Part shown: positions 10,665 to 20,843 of the stretch, in pieces
How positions within the stretch are numbered: position 1 is the stretch's first letter
Layout: each line of letters begins with the position of its first letter
NCBI GenBank assembly: GCA_036426205.1
Contig: CM071568.1
Span: forward strand, 49,383,045 to 49,447,044
Reading direction: 5' to 3'
Length of the DNA stretch: 64,000 nucleotides
From: Ascaphus truei
Lineage: Eukaryota > Chordata > Amphibia > Anura > Ascaphidae
Program-made: the position numbers and the translations under genes
Notes under the pieces: model-generated
Databases searched by the model: none
What the model saw: only the letters and a program-made list of their open reading frames with translations
What the model was told of the DNA's origin: nothing

Positions 10665-13601
10665 ATGGGGGCAAGTGCAAGTTTGACAAGCAGTGAGATA
10701 CCCATAGTAAATAGAGATAATACTAGAAAACTTCAAAAGACTAAACCAAGTGGGAGCAGAAAGGAAGGAGGAGATAAGATAATAGTACAGGCTGAAAAAA
10801 AACTTAAATGCATGCTTGCTAATGCAAGAAGCCTGACAGATAAAATGGGGGAGCTTGAATTAATAGCTACAAGGGAGCAGTATGATATCATAGGCATTAC
10901 TGAAACATGGTGGGATGAAACGCATGACTGGACAGTTAATTTAAAGGGGTATTCTCTTTTTCGGAAGGATCGAACAAATAGAAGGGGAGGTGGAGTATGT
11001 CTATATGTTAAACCAGATCTAAAACCTATTATAAGGGATGATGTCTATGAAGGGAATGATGAAAATGTAGAGACCTTGTGGATAGAAATTAGCAGTGGAG
11101 GTAAAAGTATAAAGAAAATGTTTGTGGGAATATGCTATAAACCACCAAATATCTGTGAGATTGAGGAAGCTAAAATACATTTGCAAATGGAGAAGGCATC
11201 AAAACTGGGTCATGTTTGCATAATGGGGGATTTTAATTATCCAGACATAGACTGGGGCAATGAGATTAGCGTTACAACAAAAGGAAACAGGTTTTTGGGG
11301 GTGCTTAAAGATAATTATATGACCCAAATTATTGAGGAACCAACCAGGAGAGGGGCAGTTCTGGATTTGGTCATATCAAACAATGTAGAAGTAATAACAA
11401 ATATTCAAGTCCTGGAACATTTGGGTAACAGTGATCATAACATGGTCTCATTTGAAATAAATGATCAAAAAACAGATTACTTGGGTTCAACAAAGACTTT
11501 AAACTTTAGAAAGGCAGATTTTAATAAACTGAGGTCTAATCTAGTAGTAATACAATGGGATGATGTTTTTGCAGGTAAAAATGTAGAAGATAAATGGGCA
11601 GTCTTTAAAACATTGTTAGAAAAGCACACTTATCAGTGTATACCCTTGGGTAATAAGTATAAAAGAAATAAGTCAAAACCAATGTGGCTAAATAAACAGG
11701 TAGGGGAGGAAATGGACAAGAAGAGGAAGGCGTTTAGATTCTTTAAGTCAGAAGGGACAGAGACATCGTATCAGAATTATAAGGAATGTAACAAAAATTG
11801 CAAAATGGCAATTAAATTAGCAAAAATGGATAATGAAAAAAGGATTGCAATAGAAAGTAAGGTCAACCCTAAAAAGTTCTTTAAGTACCTTAATAACAAA
11901 AAAATGAGAAAAGAAAATATAGGACCCTTTCAGTGTGAGATGGGTAGGCAGATTATTGGAGATAATGAAAAAGCAGAGGTATTAAACAAATTCTTTGCCT
12001 CTGTGTTTACCAGGGAAGAATCAAGTTCAATAGTAGCGCCACAGGAGGAAGCCACAACCTCCATATTAATGACCAATTGGTTAACTGAGGAAGAAGTTCA
12101 TAAGCGACTTGAAAAAATTAAAGTAAATAAGGCACCTGGCCCCGATGGCATACATCCAAGAGTTCTCAAGGAGTTAAGCTCAGTAATAGCAAAAACATTA
12201 TATTTAATATTCAAGGACTCCATTTCCACAGGCTCAGTACCACAATATTGGCGTAAGGCAGATGTGGTGCCTATATTTAAAAAGGGAGCTAGATCACACC
12301 CGGGGAATTACAGACCTGTAAGCCTGACTTCAATAGTAGGGAAACTACTTGAAGGTTTAATACGGGATAATATTCAGGAATACCTAATGGAAAACAAAAT
12401 TATTAGTAATAGTCAGCATGGATTCATGAAGGATAGATCTTGCCAAACTAACCTTATTTGTTTCTTTGAGGAGGTAAGTAGGAATTTAGACCAGGGTAAT
12501 GCAGTTGATGTGGTCTACTTAGATTTTGCAAAGGCTTTTGATACGGTTTCACACAAGAGGTTGGTGTACAAAATAAAGAAAATTGGACTCAGTAATAATA
12601 TATGCACCTGGATTGAAAACTGGTTAAAGGACAGACAACAGAGGGATGTCATAAATGGAACTTTTTCAGGTTGGGCTAAGGTCGTGAGTGGAGTACCTCA
12701 AGGATCGGTACTGGGACCCCTGCTTTTTAACTTGTTTATTAATGACCTTGAGGTTGGGATCGAGAGCAAAGTCTCCATCTTTGCTGATGATACTAAATTG
12801 TGTAAGATAATAGAATCCGAGCAGGATGTAATTTCTCTTCAAAAGGACTTGCAGAGACTGGAAACGTGGGCAGGTAAATGGCAAATGAGGTTTAATACAG
12901 ATAAATGTAAGGTTATGCATTTGGGATGCAAGCATAAAAAGGCGACTTACAAATTAAATGGAGATATATTGGGGGAATTCTTGATGGAGAAGGATTTAGG
13001 AGTGCTTGTAGACAGCAAGCTTAGCAATAGTGCCCAATGTCATGCAGTAGCTGCAAAGGCAAACAAGATCTTATCTTGCATCAAACGGGCAATGGATGGA
13101 AGGGAAGTAAACATAATGATGCCCCTTTACAAAGCATTAGTAAGACCACACCTTGAATATGGAGTACAATTTTGGGCACCAATCCTAAGAAAAGACATTA
13201 TGGAACTAGAGAGATTGCAGAGAAGAGCCACCAAATTAATAAAGGGGATGGACATTCTAACTTATGAGGAGAGGCTAGCTAAATTAGATTTATTTACATT
13301 AGAAAAGAGGCGTCTAAGAGGGGATATGATAACTATATACAAATATATTCAGGGACAATACAAGGAGCTTTCAAAAGAACTATTCATCCCACGGGCAGTA
13401 CAAAGGACTCGGGGCCATCCCTTAAGGTTGGAGGAAAGGAAATTTCACCAGCAACAAAGGAAAGGGTTCTTTACAGTAAGGGCAGTTAAAATGTGGAATT
13501 CATTACCCATGGAGACTGTGATGGCAGATACAATAGATTTGTTCAAAAAAAGGTTGGACATCTTTTTAGATGGGAAAGGTATACAGGGATATACCAAATA
13601 A
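10665..13601 (+). CDS. CR1 ORF2: endonuclease-reverse transcriptase, 978 residues, intact
   Basis: A single frame of 978 codons, about the usual CR1 ORF2 length. Residues about 45-270 form an APE-type endonuclease: NARSLTDK, IIGITETWW (catalytic Glu), a CIMGDFNYPDIDW block (catalytic Asp/Asn) and LGNSDHNMV (catalytic SDH). Residues about 480-760 form the reverse transcriptase: NKAPGPDGIHP, NYRPVSLTS, LDFAKAFDTVSH (first catalytic Asp), [20 protein letters not shown] and the catalytic FADDTKL. A C-terminal domain with RRATKLIKG and RGHPLRLEE follows. The protein would nick target DNA and reverse transcribe its RNA there. The start is the first ATG of the frame; translation may begin elsewhere. 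No stop or frameshift is visible, unlike the neighbouring LINEs. Confidence 0.9.
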   Translation: MGASASLTSSEIPIVNRDNTRKLQKTKPSGSRKEGGDKIIVQAEKKLKCMLANARSLTDKMGELELIATREQYDIIGITETWWDETHDWTVNLKGYSLFRKDRTNRRGGGVCLYVKPDLKPIIRDDVYEGNDENVETLWIEISSGGKSIKKMFVGICYKPPNICEIEEAKIHLQMEKASKLGHVCIMGDFNYPDIDWGNEISVTTKGNRFLGVLKDNYMTQIIEEPTRRGAVLDLVISNNVEVITNIQVLEHLGNSDHNMVSFEINDQKTDYLGSTKTLNFRKADFNKLRSNLVVIQWDDVFAGKNVEDKWAVFKTLLEKHTYQCIPLGNKYKRNKSKPMWLNKQVGEEMDKKRKAFRFFKSEGTETSYQNYKECNKNCKMAIKLAKMDNEKRIAIESKVNPKKFFKYLNNKKMRKENIGPFQCEMGRQIIGDNEKAEVLNKFFASVFTREESSSIVAPQEEATTSILMTNWLTEEEVHKRLEKIKVNKAPGPDGIHPRVLKELSSVIAKTLYLIFKDSISTGSVPQYWRKADVVPIFKKGARSHPGNYRPVSLTSIVGKLLEGLIRDNIQEYLMENKIISNSQHGFMKDRSCQTNLICFFEEVSRNLDQGNAVDVVYLDFAKAFDTVSHKRLVYKIKKIGLSNNICTWIENWLKDRQQRDVINGTFSGWAKVVSGVPQGSVLGPLLFNLFINDLEVGIESKVSIFADDTKLCKIIESEQDVISLQKDLQRLETWAGKWQMRFNTDKCKVMHLGCKHKKATYKLNGDILGEFLMEKDLGVLVDSKLSNSAQCHAVAAKANKILSCIKRAMDGREVNIMMPLYKALVRPHLEYGVQFWAPILRKDIMELERLQRRATKLIKGMDILTYEERLAKLDLFTLEKRRLRGDMITIYKYIQGQYKELSKELFIPRAVQRTRGHPLRLEERKFHQQQRKGFFTVRAVKMWNSLPMETVMADTIDLFKKRLDIFLDGKGIQGYTK

Positions 13602-13826
13602 GTATACATGGGAAGGATGTTGATCCAGGGATTAATCCGATTGTCAATTCTTGGAGTTAGGAAGGAATTAATTTTTCCCCTTAATGGGTTTTTTTGTTTG
13701 CCTTCCTCTGGATCAATAAGTAAGTATAGATATAGGATAAAGTATCTGTTGTCTAAATTTAGCATAGGTTGACTTGATGGACGTACGTCTTTTTTCAACT
13801 TCATCTACTATGTAACTATGTAACTG

Positions 13827-14232
13827 AGTGGCCAGTTTGTTTTGAACACACAATTTGCTGCAATACATATAATGGGCATTTGGAAGTTCCCCCTAACCCT
13901 AGTCCTAACCCAGTATAGACAACATAGAGATCCCATAAATGTTGCAAAACTGGAAATATTGCAATTTTCTGAGCATTTACAATATCAGTAGGTTAAAGTA
14001 GCTGGTTACAAAAAAAATGTATTCTGGCTGACACCTTTGGAGGGAGACTCAACGTTGAGACTCGATCCTAAGGTTGTCACCCTGTACATTTTTCCAATAC
14101 TCTGACAAGGCGGCACATAAAAATATTTTTTATGTATGGTTGTTTGAGCTCACTTCTTTATTGATATTTTTTGCAATCTGCTTGTAACAGATAGCATCAA
14201 TACAATCTCTATCTGTTTGATCGTATGAAGTA
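13827..14232. other. Non-coding, no feature seen
   Basis: AT-rich intronic sequence between the CR1 3' end and a Tigger MITE. No coding or structural signal was recognised. Confidence 0.4.
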
Positions 14233-14545
14233 CAGGCATACCCCGGTTTAAGGACACTCACTTTAAGTACACTCGCGAGTAAGGACATATCGCCAAATAG
14301 GCAAACGGCAGCTCACGCATGCGCTTGTCAGCACGTCCTGAATAGCAATACTGTCTCCTTGCCTGTACCGAAGCTGTGCGCAAGCGGGGAGACTATAGAG
14401 CCTGTTACACATGCGTTATTTACATCAGTAATGCATATATATGACGATTGCAGTACAGTACATGCATCGATAGTGGGAAAAAGGCAGTGCTTGCCTTTAA
14501 GTACATTTTCGCTTTACATACATATGTTAATGCGGGGTATGCCTG
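14233..14545. mobile_element. Tigger-type MITE, copy 1
   Basis: The element begins CAGGCATACCCCGGTTTAAG and ends GCGGGGTATGCCTG. These are perfect inverse ends, with TA on both sides as the target duplication. The internal motif ACACTCGCGAGTAAG is shared with copies at 33517-33848 and 56516-56788. It has no coding capacity and depends on a pogo/Tigger transposase. Confidence 0.85.
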
Positions 14546-14710
14546 TATTACTCTGTGATCATGTCATACTTTGACTATATTTAATACACTAAATGGAAAC
14601 CAAAAAGAAATATATATAATGCTCACTAAATCAAATAATGTGATGAGAATATGATGGTGCCTGAGCCGTCAAGATTGGCGGTGGGTGCAACTGATGAGCT
14701 GCACTAGACA

Positions 14711-15780
14711 GAATTTGGTTTCAGCTGAGAAGTGAAGGCATGTTTATTGCTACCACTTAAACAACTAGAAGCTCATTTCATAGTGCCTCCTAGGCTAAAA
14801 ACTTAACATTAATTGATAATGTGGATAAAATGAGTTCTTAACACAAAGTGATAATAATAAATACATATAAGTACAGTGGCGGGAGGGAAGAGACGATAGA
14901 TAGGGCCAAGGTATATGTCTGATATGCTGATGTCTGATAACAGATCAAAAGCAGTGATACCTAAAGGCTTGATAGGAGAGTGGGTACTCAGCTGGGAAGC
15001 TTAAAGGTGCTTGCCTGTATGTGGATTGTGTGTCAGTGGATGAGCTACCGAGCACCCCACCTGTATTGATAAATAGCCCCAATCAGTGTGCTAGTCCTAA
15101 GTTTAATAAATACAATGTTGTTGCTAATAGATATAATCTACCTATTGAAACTAGTAGATAATCACTGTATGTGCAACTCAATAACAGGTTGTGGTACGTG
15201 GATTGATTCTGCGCCCAATTCGTGTAGATGATTGTTTTAAATGTCATTGGGCGCAGACAGAATCATCCACGTACCACCAACCTGTTATTGAGTTGCACAT
15301 ACAGTGATTTTATCTACTAGTTTCAATATGGTAGATTATATCTATTAGCAACAACATTGCATTTATTAAACTTAGGACTAGCACACTGATTTGGGCTATT
15401 TATCAATACAGGTTGGGTGCTCGGTACGCTATGCCACATGACACACAATACACATACACAGGGCAAGCACCTTTAAGCTTTCCCAGCTGAGTAACCCACT
15501 CTCCTATCAAGGCCTATTAGGTATCACTGCTTTTTATCTGTATTATCAGACATCAGCATATCAGACTATATACCTTGGCCATCTATCGTCTCCTCATTCC
15601 CTCCCGCCACTGTACATTATATGTATTTATTATTATCACTTTGTGTTAAGAACTCATTTTATCCACATTATCAATTAAATGTTAAGTTTTATAAGCCTAG
15701 GAGTGCACTATGAAATGAGCTTCTAGTTGTTAAGTGGTAGCAATAAACATGCCTTCACTTCTCAGCTGAAACCAAATTCT
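14711..15780. repeat. Large palindrome with ~510-535-bp arms and a ~23-bp spacer
   Basis: The left arm (14711-15220) and right arm (15244-15780) are inverted copies along their whole length. The outer ends carry AGAATTTGGTTTC and its complement, and the inner ends carry GGGCGCAGA-type sequence. Differences are scattered substitutions and 1-3 bp indels. There is no coding frame. It could be a long foldback transposon, an inverted duplication, or a hairpin artefact of assembly. The arm divergence argues against a pure read artefact. Confidence 0.85.
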
Positions 15781-16683
15781 ATATTTAATACAGATTTTTT
15801 TTTTTAGCATATTTTGGTGTCTTGTCACTCATTTTTTCAATAGTGACTCAGACTCCTTATTTTTATATTGTACCATGTTTCACTCTGGCCTTAAAATTGA
15901 AAAGACCGAAGACAAACAAACATCTTGAGTAAATAGAGCTACACCTTTGTGGCTTTGAGAACATGACTAATATTTTTCTTCTTTCATTACACTGTCTTCC
16001 TAATTTTCATGGAGATATAATAGGAGGAAACGTATATGCCAGACAATACTTCGCCTTTGTATCCTCTTTTCTCTATGCAGTTGAGGACATACAAAGGTAT
16101 AAATTAGTAGTTTATGAACCTGCTGAAAGGGTCTACCTTGACGTGGTTCGAGACTTAACATGTTTTGGCCAAAAGATTGAACTAAATGACCCATAGTTAT
16201 GAGAAGAAAAAAACATATAGAAATGAATGAAATAATATGCCATTGTCATGGAGAGCAACAGCGGGGCTGGAGGCCAGTGGCTGGGACAGGCTAGCTGGCG
16301 GGTAGAAATGGTCAGTAATGAAGCAGAGGTCAGGTCTGGTGGCAGGGAAAGGGTGGTCAGCAACTATAGAGAGGCAGGCAAAGTAAGGTAAGAGCAGCGC
16401 CTGGTAAAAGTAGTAGAATGTAACAGGCAACAGGGTAACAGCAAGCTGAGTACTGGGATAAACCAAATAGACAGGCAAGGGAGCACCAGGAAAGGGAGGT
16501 TTATAAAGGGCTGGCTGAGAAAGAGGGTCAGGTGTTGAGCATTGACATTCAGGATCCTCAGAGAGGTCACTGCAGAAATGAACTAGCAGGAAATGACACT
16601 CCTGGTGGCAGAGCGGCAGAATTCCAGACTGGTAGCGATTGAGACTAGAGTTAAAATCCCAGGTATTTCTAAACAATACTTAC
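15781..16683. other. Intron 1 sequence adjacent to exon 2
   Basis: Bases 16118-16215 are one copy of a dispersed repeat (shared word TTTTGGCCAAA...GAACTAAATGACCC) also present at 6.9, 32.6 and 49.9 kb. Bases 16250-16600 are purine-rich and resemble LTR leader-type sequence. No gene was recognised. Confidence 0.35.
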
Positions 16684-16823
16684 CAGCATTTATACAAGGC
16701 ATGCGGCCATAGTCACACTCTCTCTCATGCCTGTCTATCAATTCCAAAGAGCACACTATTGCACAGCCATCACCTCGGTTTTTACATTGTATCTGAAGTC
16801 TGCTCAGATCATTCCTCATATAC
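16684..16823 (-). CDS. Exon 2 of NRDP1/RNF151-like E3 ligase (first TRAF-type zinc finger)
   Basis: Minus-strand exon encoding residues 69-115 of the joined frame. It includes the segment YMRNDLSRLQIQC, which corresponds to the 'IMRNMLSKLQIAC' linker of NRDP1. Zinc cluster 1 is C82, C89, H101 and C105 (CKNRGDGC...RHEREC), and C112 starts cluster 2. The acceptor is an AT-rich tract ending ATAG and the donor is G/GTAAGT. It enters in phase 2 and leaves in phase 1, fitting exons 1 and 3 exactly. TRAF-type fingers in this family position the RING and bind substrates. The open frame continues into the intron but loses similarity exactly at the GTAAGT. Confidence 0.85.
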
Positions 16824-17143
16824 CTATATTAAAAAAGATATTTACAATTATTTCACACTTGAGGGAAAGCACATCCAATATCTGTCTAATTAAAATATAT
16901 CAATTTTTGTTCATGCAGCATTTCAACAAGAAAAATAATGCTGATTTTAAAAAAATGCAAATTAAATAACCTTTTTTTTATAGAGGGGTGTTGCATTGAA
17001 TGTCACAGACCTACTCCACTCTCGGCAGATGTGTACTTTGATTAGTAAATATAGTCCTAAATTGTAATACTCTCCAACTGCACCTAATTAGCAGGTACAC
17101 TACAAGGTATTTTTAATCTTTCAGGGTTCTTCATCAGATACAG

Positions 17144-17479
17144 CAGAGGTGCACAAAGTTTTGACCCTGCGCCCCCCTGCCTGCTCACCTCCCGCCCCCC
17201 TCCTGCTCGGCTCCGGCGTCAAATGATGTTGCGGGGTCATGTGATGTCACGTTGCCATGGCAACGCGACGTCATGTGACCCCGTTGTGTCCTTTGCCGCC
17301 AGGTTACCATGGGGACCTCCAAAGACCAGGTAGGAGAAGCTGCAGAGGCCTCGCGCGGTTCCCCGGCATTTAATTTAAATGCTTTGTGGGAGAGTGTGGG
17401 ACCTCTGTAGCTGCCGCACACCCCCTGGAAATTCTCCCGCCCCCCCCTGGAGGGCACGCCCCCACTTTGCATACCCCTG
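17144..17479. mobile_element. hAT-type MITE (336 bp) with 8-bp TSD
   Basis: The ends are CAGAGGTGCACAAAG and its near-inverse ACTTTGCATACCCCTG. The flanks are agatacag (17136-17143) and agatatag (17480-17487), an 8-bp TSD with one change. The GC-rich interior contains GTTGCCATGGCAACG and is shared in inverted orientation with the element at 24696-25016. No transposase. Confidence 0.8.
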
Positions 17480-17589
17480 AGATATAGTATGGAAAGGAGG
17501 ATGCACACGAGGAGGTCAAATTAAACAGTATTGTGTCTCCAGCTGTATATATATACCCTCAAACATGCCTCCAAATAAATGAGGGAGAT

Positions 17590-18690
17590 AGGGTGCGCTG
17601 AAAAAGGAGCGCAGCTGAGGTACTCTTGGAGATATACTAATGGTTATGCAAAGTATATTTAAATGAGTCCCATCCTACACTTCCTAAAAGGCTGTCCATA
17701 AAAACCATACTGAGTTGACAAGCCTTAGGTACCTTGTGAATACAATGCTGTATTGGTGTCAGACCCAACAGGATTAGAACCCACACATACAGTAATGTGA
17801 GCTAAACCAGCTTCTGGGTAGAACCACTGTCACTGTCTATTACCATATCTCCAAGGGATATCTAATTTGTTGAACTTTACCTAGGATTATAACCTTGAAA
17901 GGACTTCAAGCACAAAGTAATATCTGTACTTAGGGCTAGGAGTTACTGAGGCCAGGTAGGATTAAACAAAACACAGGTTTTCTGACACACAAGTAAAAAC
18001 AAGGTGAAGCACAGCAAATAAAACAGACAGAGAGAAAGTACTATAACAATGTGACCTGGTGACTTGAGTTAGTACTACTTATTTTAAAAAGGATAACGAC
18101 AGTGGGCCATATTTATTAAGTAGTGTTCTGCCACAAGGCACTTTTGGTGCTGGAACACATTACAGCTTATTCAAATAAAGATACCATAAGGTGTCTTCCC
18201 GCGCCAGAAGGTATCTCATGGCAGAAGACAGCTTATTAGACATGGTTCTCTAACACAGAAGAGTATTAAGTGCTTTGTACAGGTATGAGAACTTAGTGAG
18301 AAGTAGAGCTCAAAAGTATGCTGTGACATTGGTGCTAGCAATCAGCTAGTTTAGCTCACACTACTAGAGCTGTTGCCCAGAGAAGCAGAGGTTGTGGGTT
18401 CAAATTTTGTTTGTTGAAATGTAGGTAAAAGATCAGTCCTGTATCTTGTGCATCAAAAAACCTTTGTTGTAGCCTCTCATGTAATGAAGAAGGGGCTATC
18501 AGTGAGAAAATCTAATCTTGTTGGGCCTGACACCAGTGCACCATTACCGTCACTAGGTACCTTAGACTTGTCAACTCAATATAGTTATTATTGATATCCT
18601 ATTAGGAAGTGTGGGATCTGACTCATTTAAATATACTTTGCATTTCTCCCAGGGTACTTCAGGTGTGCTCCTTTTTAAGAACGAGCATCT
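17590..18690. repeat. Diverged inverted-repeat element, ~1.1 kb
   Basis: Sequence at 17600-17800 recurs in reverse complement at about 18490-18685. Shared words include GACTCATTTAAATATACTTT, CTTGTCAACTCA and TAGGAAGTGT. Identity is roughly 80 per cent by eye, lower than in the 14.7-kb palindrome. The centre holds a separate short repeat near 18105-18330. This fits an old DNA transposon with long terminal inverted repeats; no transposase was seen. Confidence 0.6.
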
Positions 18691-19007
18691 CTTCTCCTCC
18701 AATCTGCCTTCACCTCCGCCTCACCCAATCCGCAGATGGATTTTAGTCTGTGTATTGAATTTGGTCTTAAAAAAAAAAAAAAATCAGCAGAAGTGATGTT
18801 GCAGCCGTGTATAGAACCTTCTCGCCGGTATATTGTGTGTAGGCACCAACACACTGTGTGTAGGCACCGACACACTGTTGGAGCTCTTGTAGATAAAGGA
18901 TCTAATGTAGCAGGCCTGTGTCTTCACAAAGACTTTGGTACCCCTTTACTTGTTTTGTGTTGAGGATCCCCTCAGTCATTACTCACGCCTCCCGATATTT
19001 ATTTATT

Positions 19008-19938
19008 TACTAGCTGATATACCCGGCGTTGCCCGGGCATGGGGCATGGAGTGGAAGGGGGGGGGCAAAGGGCAGGGGGGGCAAAGGGCAGGGAGGGGGG
19101 GGGGCAAGGGCAGGGAGGGGGGGGCAAAGGGCAGGGAGGGGGGGCAAAGGGCAGGGGGGAAAAGGGAAGGGAGGGGGGGACTCAATCCCCCCACACAAAC
19201 CAATACACCCCCACAACAAACACCATCCCCACACTCAATTCACCCCCACACACAACCCCCCACACAACATTCCCCAACAAAACAACACACACACACTCAA
19301 TCCCCCCCACCCCCCACACACACACACTCAATCACTCCCCCCCCCACCACCACCAACACACACACACTTAATCAGTCCACAATTTCACCTGGGGGGGCGA
19401 CATGCTCCGATCCCCCAACCCCCAATGCTGCTGAAAACGGGAAGCAGACAGAAAGAGAAGGAGGGCTTGTCTGTGTGCAGAGAGAAGCCCCGCCCCCTCT
19501 GCAAGACACAGACATAGAAGCAGCAGCACGGATCTTCTGGCCCCGCCCCCTCTGCAAGACACAGACATAGAAGCAGCAGCACGAATCTTCTGGCTCCGCC
19601 CCCTCTTCAAGACACAGACATAGAAGCAGCAGCATGGATCTTCTGGCCCCGCCCCCTCTGCAAGACACAGACATAGAAGCAGCAGCACGGAGCGCCCATG
19701 CACAGCTCTGGCCGCCCCCAGGTTTCCCTGCAAGCTGCTCGCGCCCCCCCATCATAATCGTGCGCCCCCCCAAGGGGGCACCCCCCTACCTAGTGTGTGT
19801 GTGTGTGTTTGGCCCGTCACTCCGCCTCAGGTCAATGAGTGGTGTGCGGGGGCGGGCGGCCCAAGGGACCAATGAGATTTCCCCTAGGGACACCGGACAT
19901 CCAGACAGGCATACAGTGCTTTCACTAATATAGTATAA
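19008..19938. repeat. Composite GC-rich repeat: G-rich minisatellite, CA/C-rich block, 53-bp tandem repeat
   Basis: The block begins TACTAGCTGATATACCCGGC followed by GTTGCCCGGGC, a start seen in dispersed vertebrate repeats. It then holds G-runs spaced by GCAAAGGGCA (19048-19180), a C/CA-rich block of CACACACTCAATC-like units (19190-19375), and nearly four copies of a 53-54-bp unit containing AGACACAGACATAGAAGCAG and CCCCGCCCCCTCT (19490-19700). The long frames here are repeat translations without domains. The block ends near 19938 with an AT-rich edge. Confidence 0.7.
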
Positions 19939-20070
19939 GATAAAATGTTTTACCAGGAAGTAATTTATTGAGAGTTACCTCTCATTTTCAAGTATGTCCT
20001 GGGCACAGAGTTATGATAACACATACATAGTTACAAATACATAGTTACATTAAGTGAACAGGCTTATACA
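19938..20070. repeat. Dispersed repeat family S, copy 1
   Basis: Contains TTTTACCAGGAAGTAAT, TTGAGAGTTACCTCTC and AAGTATGTCCTGGGCACAGA, repeated at 29490-29640 and in part at 53078-53180. It may be a SINE or a LINE tail. No RNA polymerase III boxes could be fixed with confidence. Confidence 0.6.
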
Positions 20071-20077
20071 TTATATA

Positions 20078-20843
20078 TGTAACGGGGTACCCCCTGGTTA
20101 CTAAATCTACCCTATGGGCTGGCAGTAATCCCTGGTATTCACAGGTCTGCCAGTAGTTATTATGGGTTTTCCCCCTCCATCCTTTGATACTGCACTTGAG
20201 TGACGGCAGGGGATGGCATATCCTGTTGTGGCTGGGCCAACGGGATGCCCGCCCCTGGCTGTACTTAAGGGAAGGACCGCCCTAAAGTCAGTTGTTGTCC
20301 TTCCCAATGAGGAAGGCAGGTCACGACTGGGAGCCTGAGATTGGGGCCTTCCCATGTGCTCTTCCCTCCAGGGAGGAGTAGAGCGACTATACCTCTGCCT
20401 TGGCAAGGGAGGTGGGGAAGAGCTAGAATGGCTGCGGATGCTCCTGGCCCATAGTGACGGTCCAGGGACTATCTCCGGTGATACCCGAGAGCTGATATAC
20501 GAGACTGTGATCCGGCAGGTGACTGCTGAGTACCTGTACTTTACTGCACTAAGAGTAGTAATAAACCTGTTCCTGTTTTGCAATATACCTCCTGCCTGGT
20601 GTGTGATCTAACTGAGGGGAGAGTTACGATTCTACCGTGGGAGATCGTCTCCATATCCCTGGAGCCTACGTCAGATGGAGGCGCTGCACTGTTAAGTATA
20701 TCGTGGGGTATGGACCCCAGAAGCCTGTTCCTGAAGTCCCAAAGTTACTGCGGAAGACTCAGCACTCTTGTTTACCAGCAGGTATGCACCACAAACACAG
20801 AGTAATGGCCCCGATCTGCGATTGGGGGGGGAACACCGTTACA
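20078..20843 (+). mobile_element. LTR (766 bp) with candidate primer-binding site downstream
   Basis: The ends are perfect 8-bp inverses, TGTAACGG at 20078 and CCGTTACA at 20843. Immediately after come TTTGG and AGGCGCTGC, a possible tRNA primer-binding site starting at 20846. A similar GGAGGCGCTGC word also lies inside the LTR near 20675. An AATAAA box is near 20560. No 5-bp duplication flanks this LTR, consistent with a 5' LTR joined to internal sequence (20844-21859) whose downstream half was lost. Confidence 0.55.

Larger units (their letters stand above)
10113..13826 (+). mobile_element. CR1-clade LINE with intact ORF2
   Basis: A non-LTR retrotransposon that is 5'-truncated in ORF1 but has an uninterrupted ORF2 and a 3' end made of a tandem 8-mer, TATGTAACTATGTAAC, at about 13811-13826, as in CR1-type elements. 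It inserted next to or into a Tigger element and sits in intron 2 of the minus-strand RING gene, antisense to it. The intact ORF suggests recent insertion. Confidence 0.85.

Noticed and set aside
17113..17140. Minus-strand CTGATGAAGAACCCTGAAAG block
   Set aside because: Begins like the hammerhead-like motif but lacks a paired stem II and the GAAACG continuation.
18935..19773. Long frames on both strands (up to 211 residues)
   Set aside because: Low-complexity products of G-rich, CA-rich and 53-bp tandem repeats with no domain.
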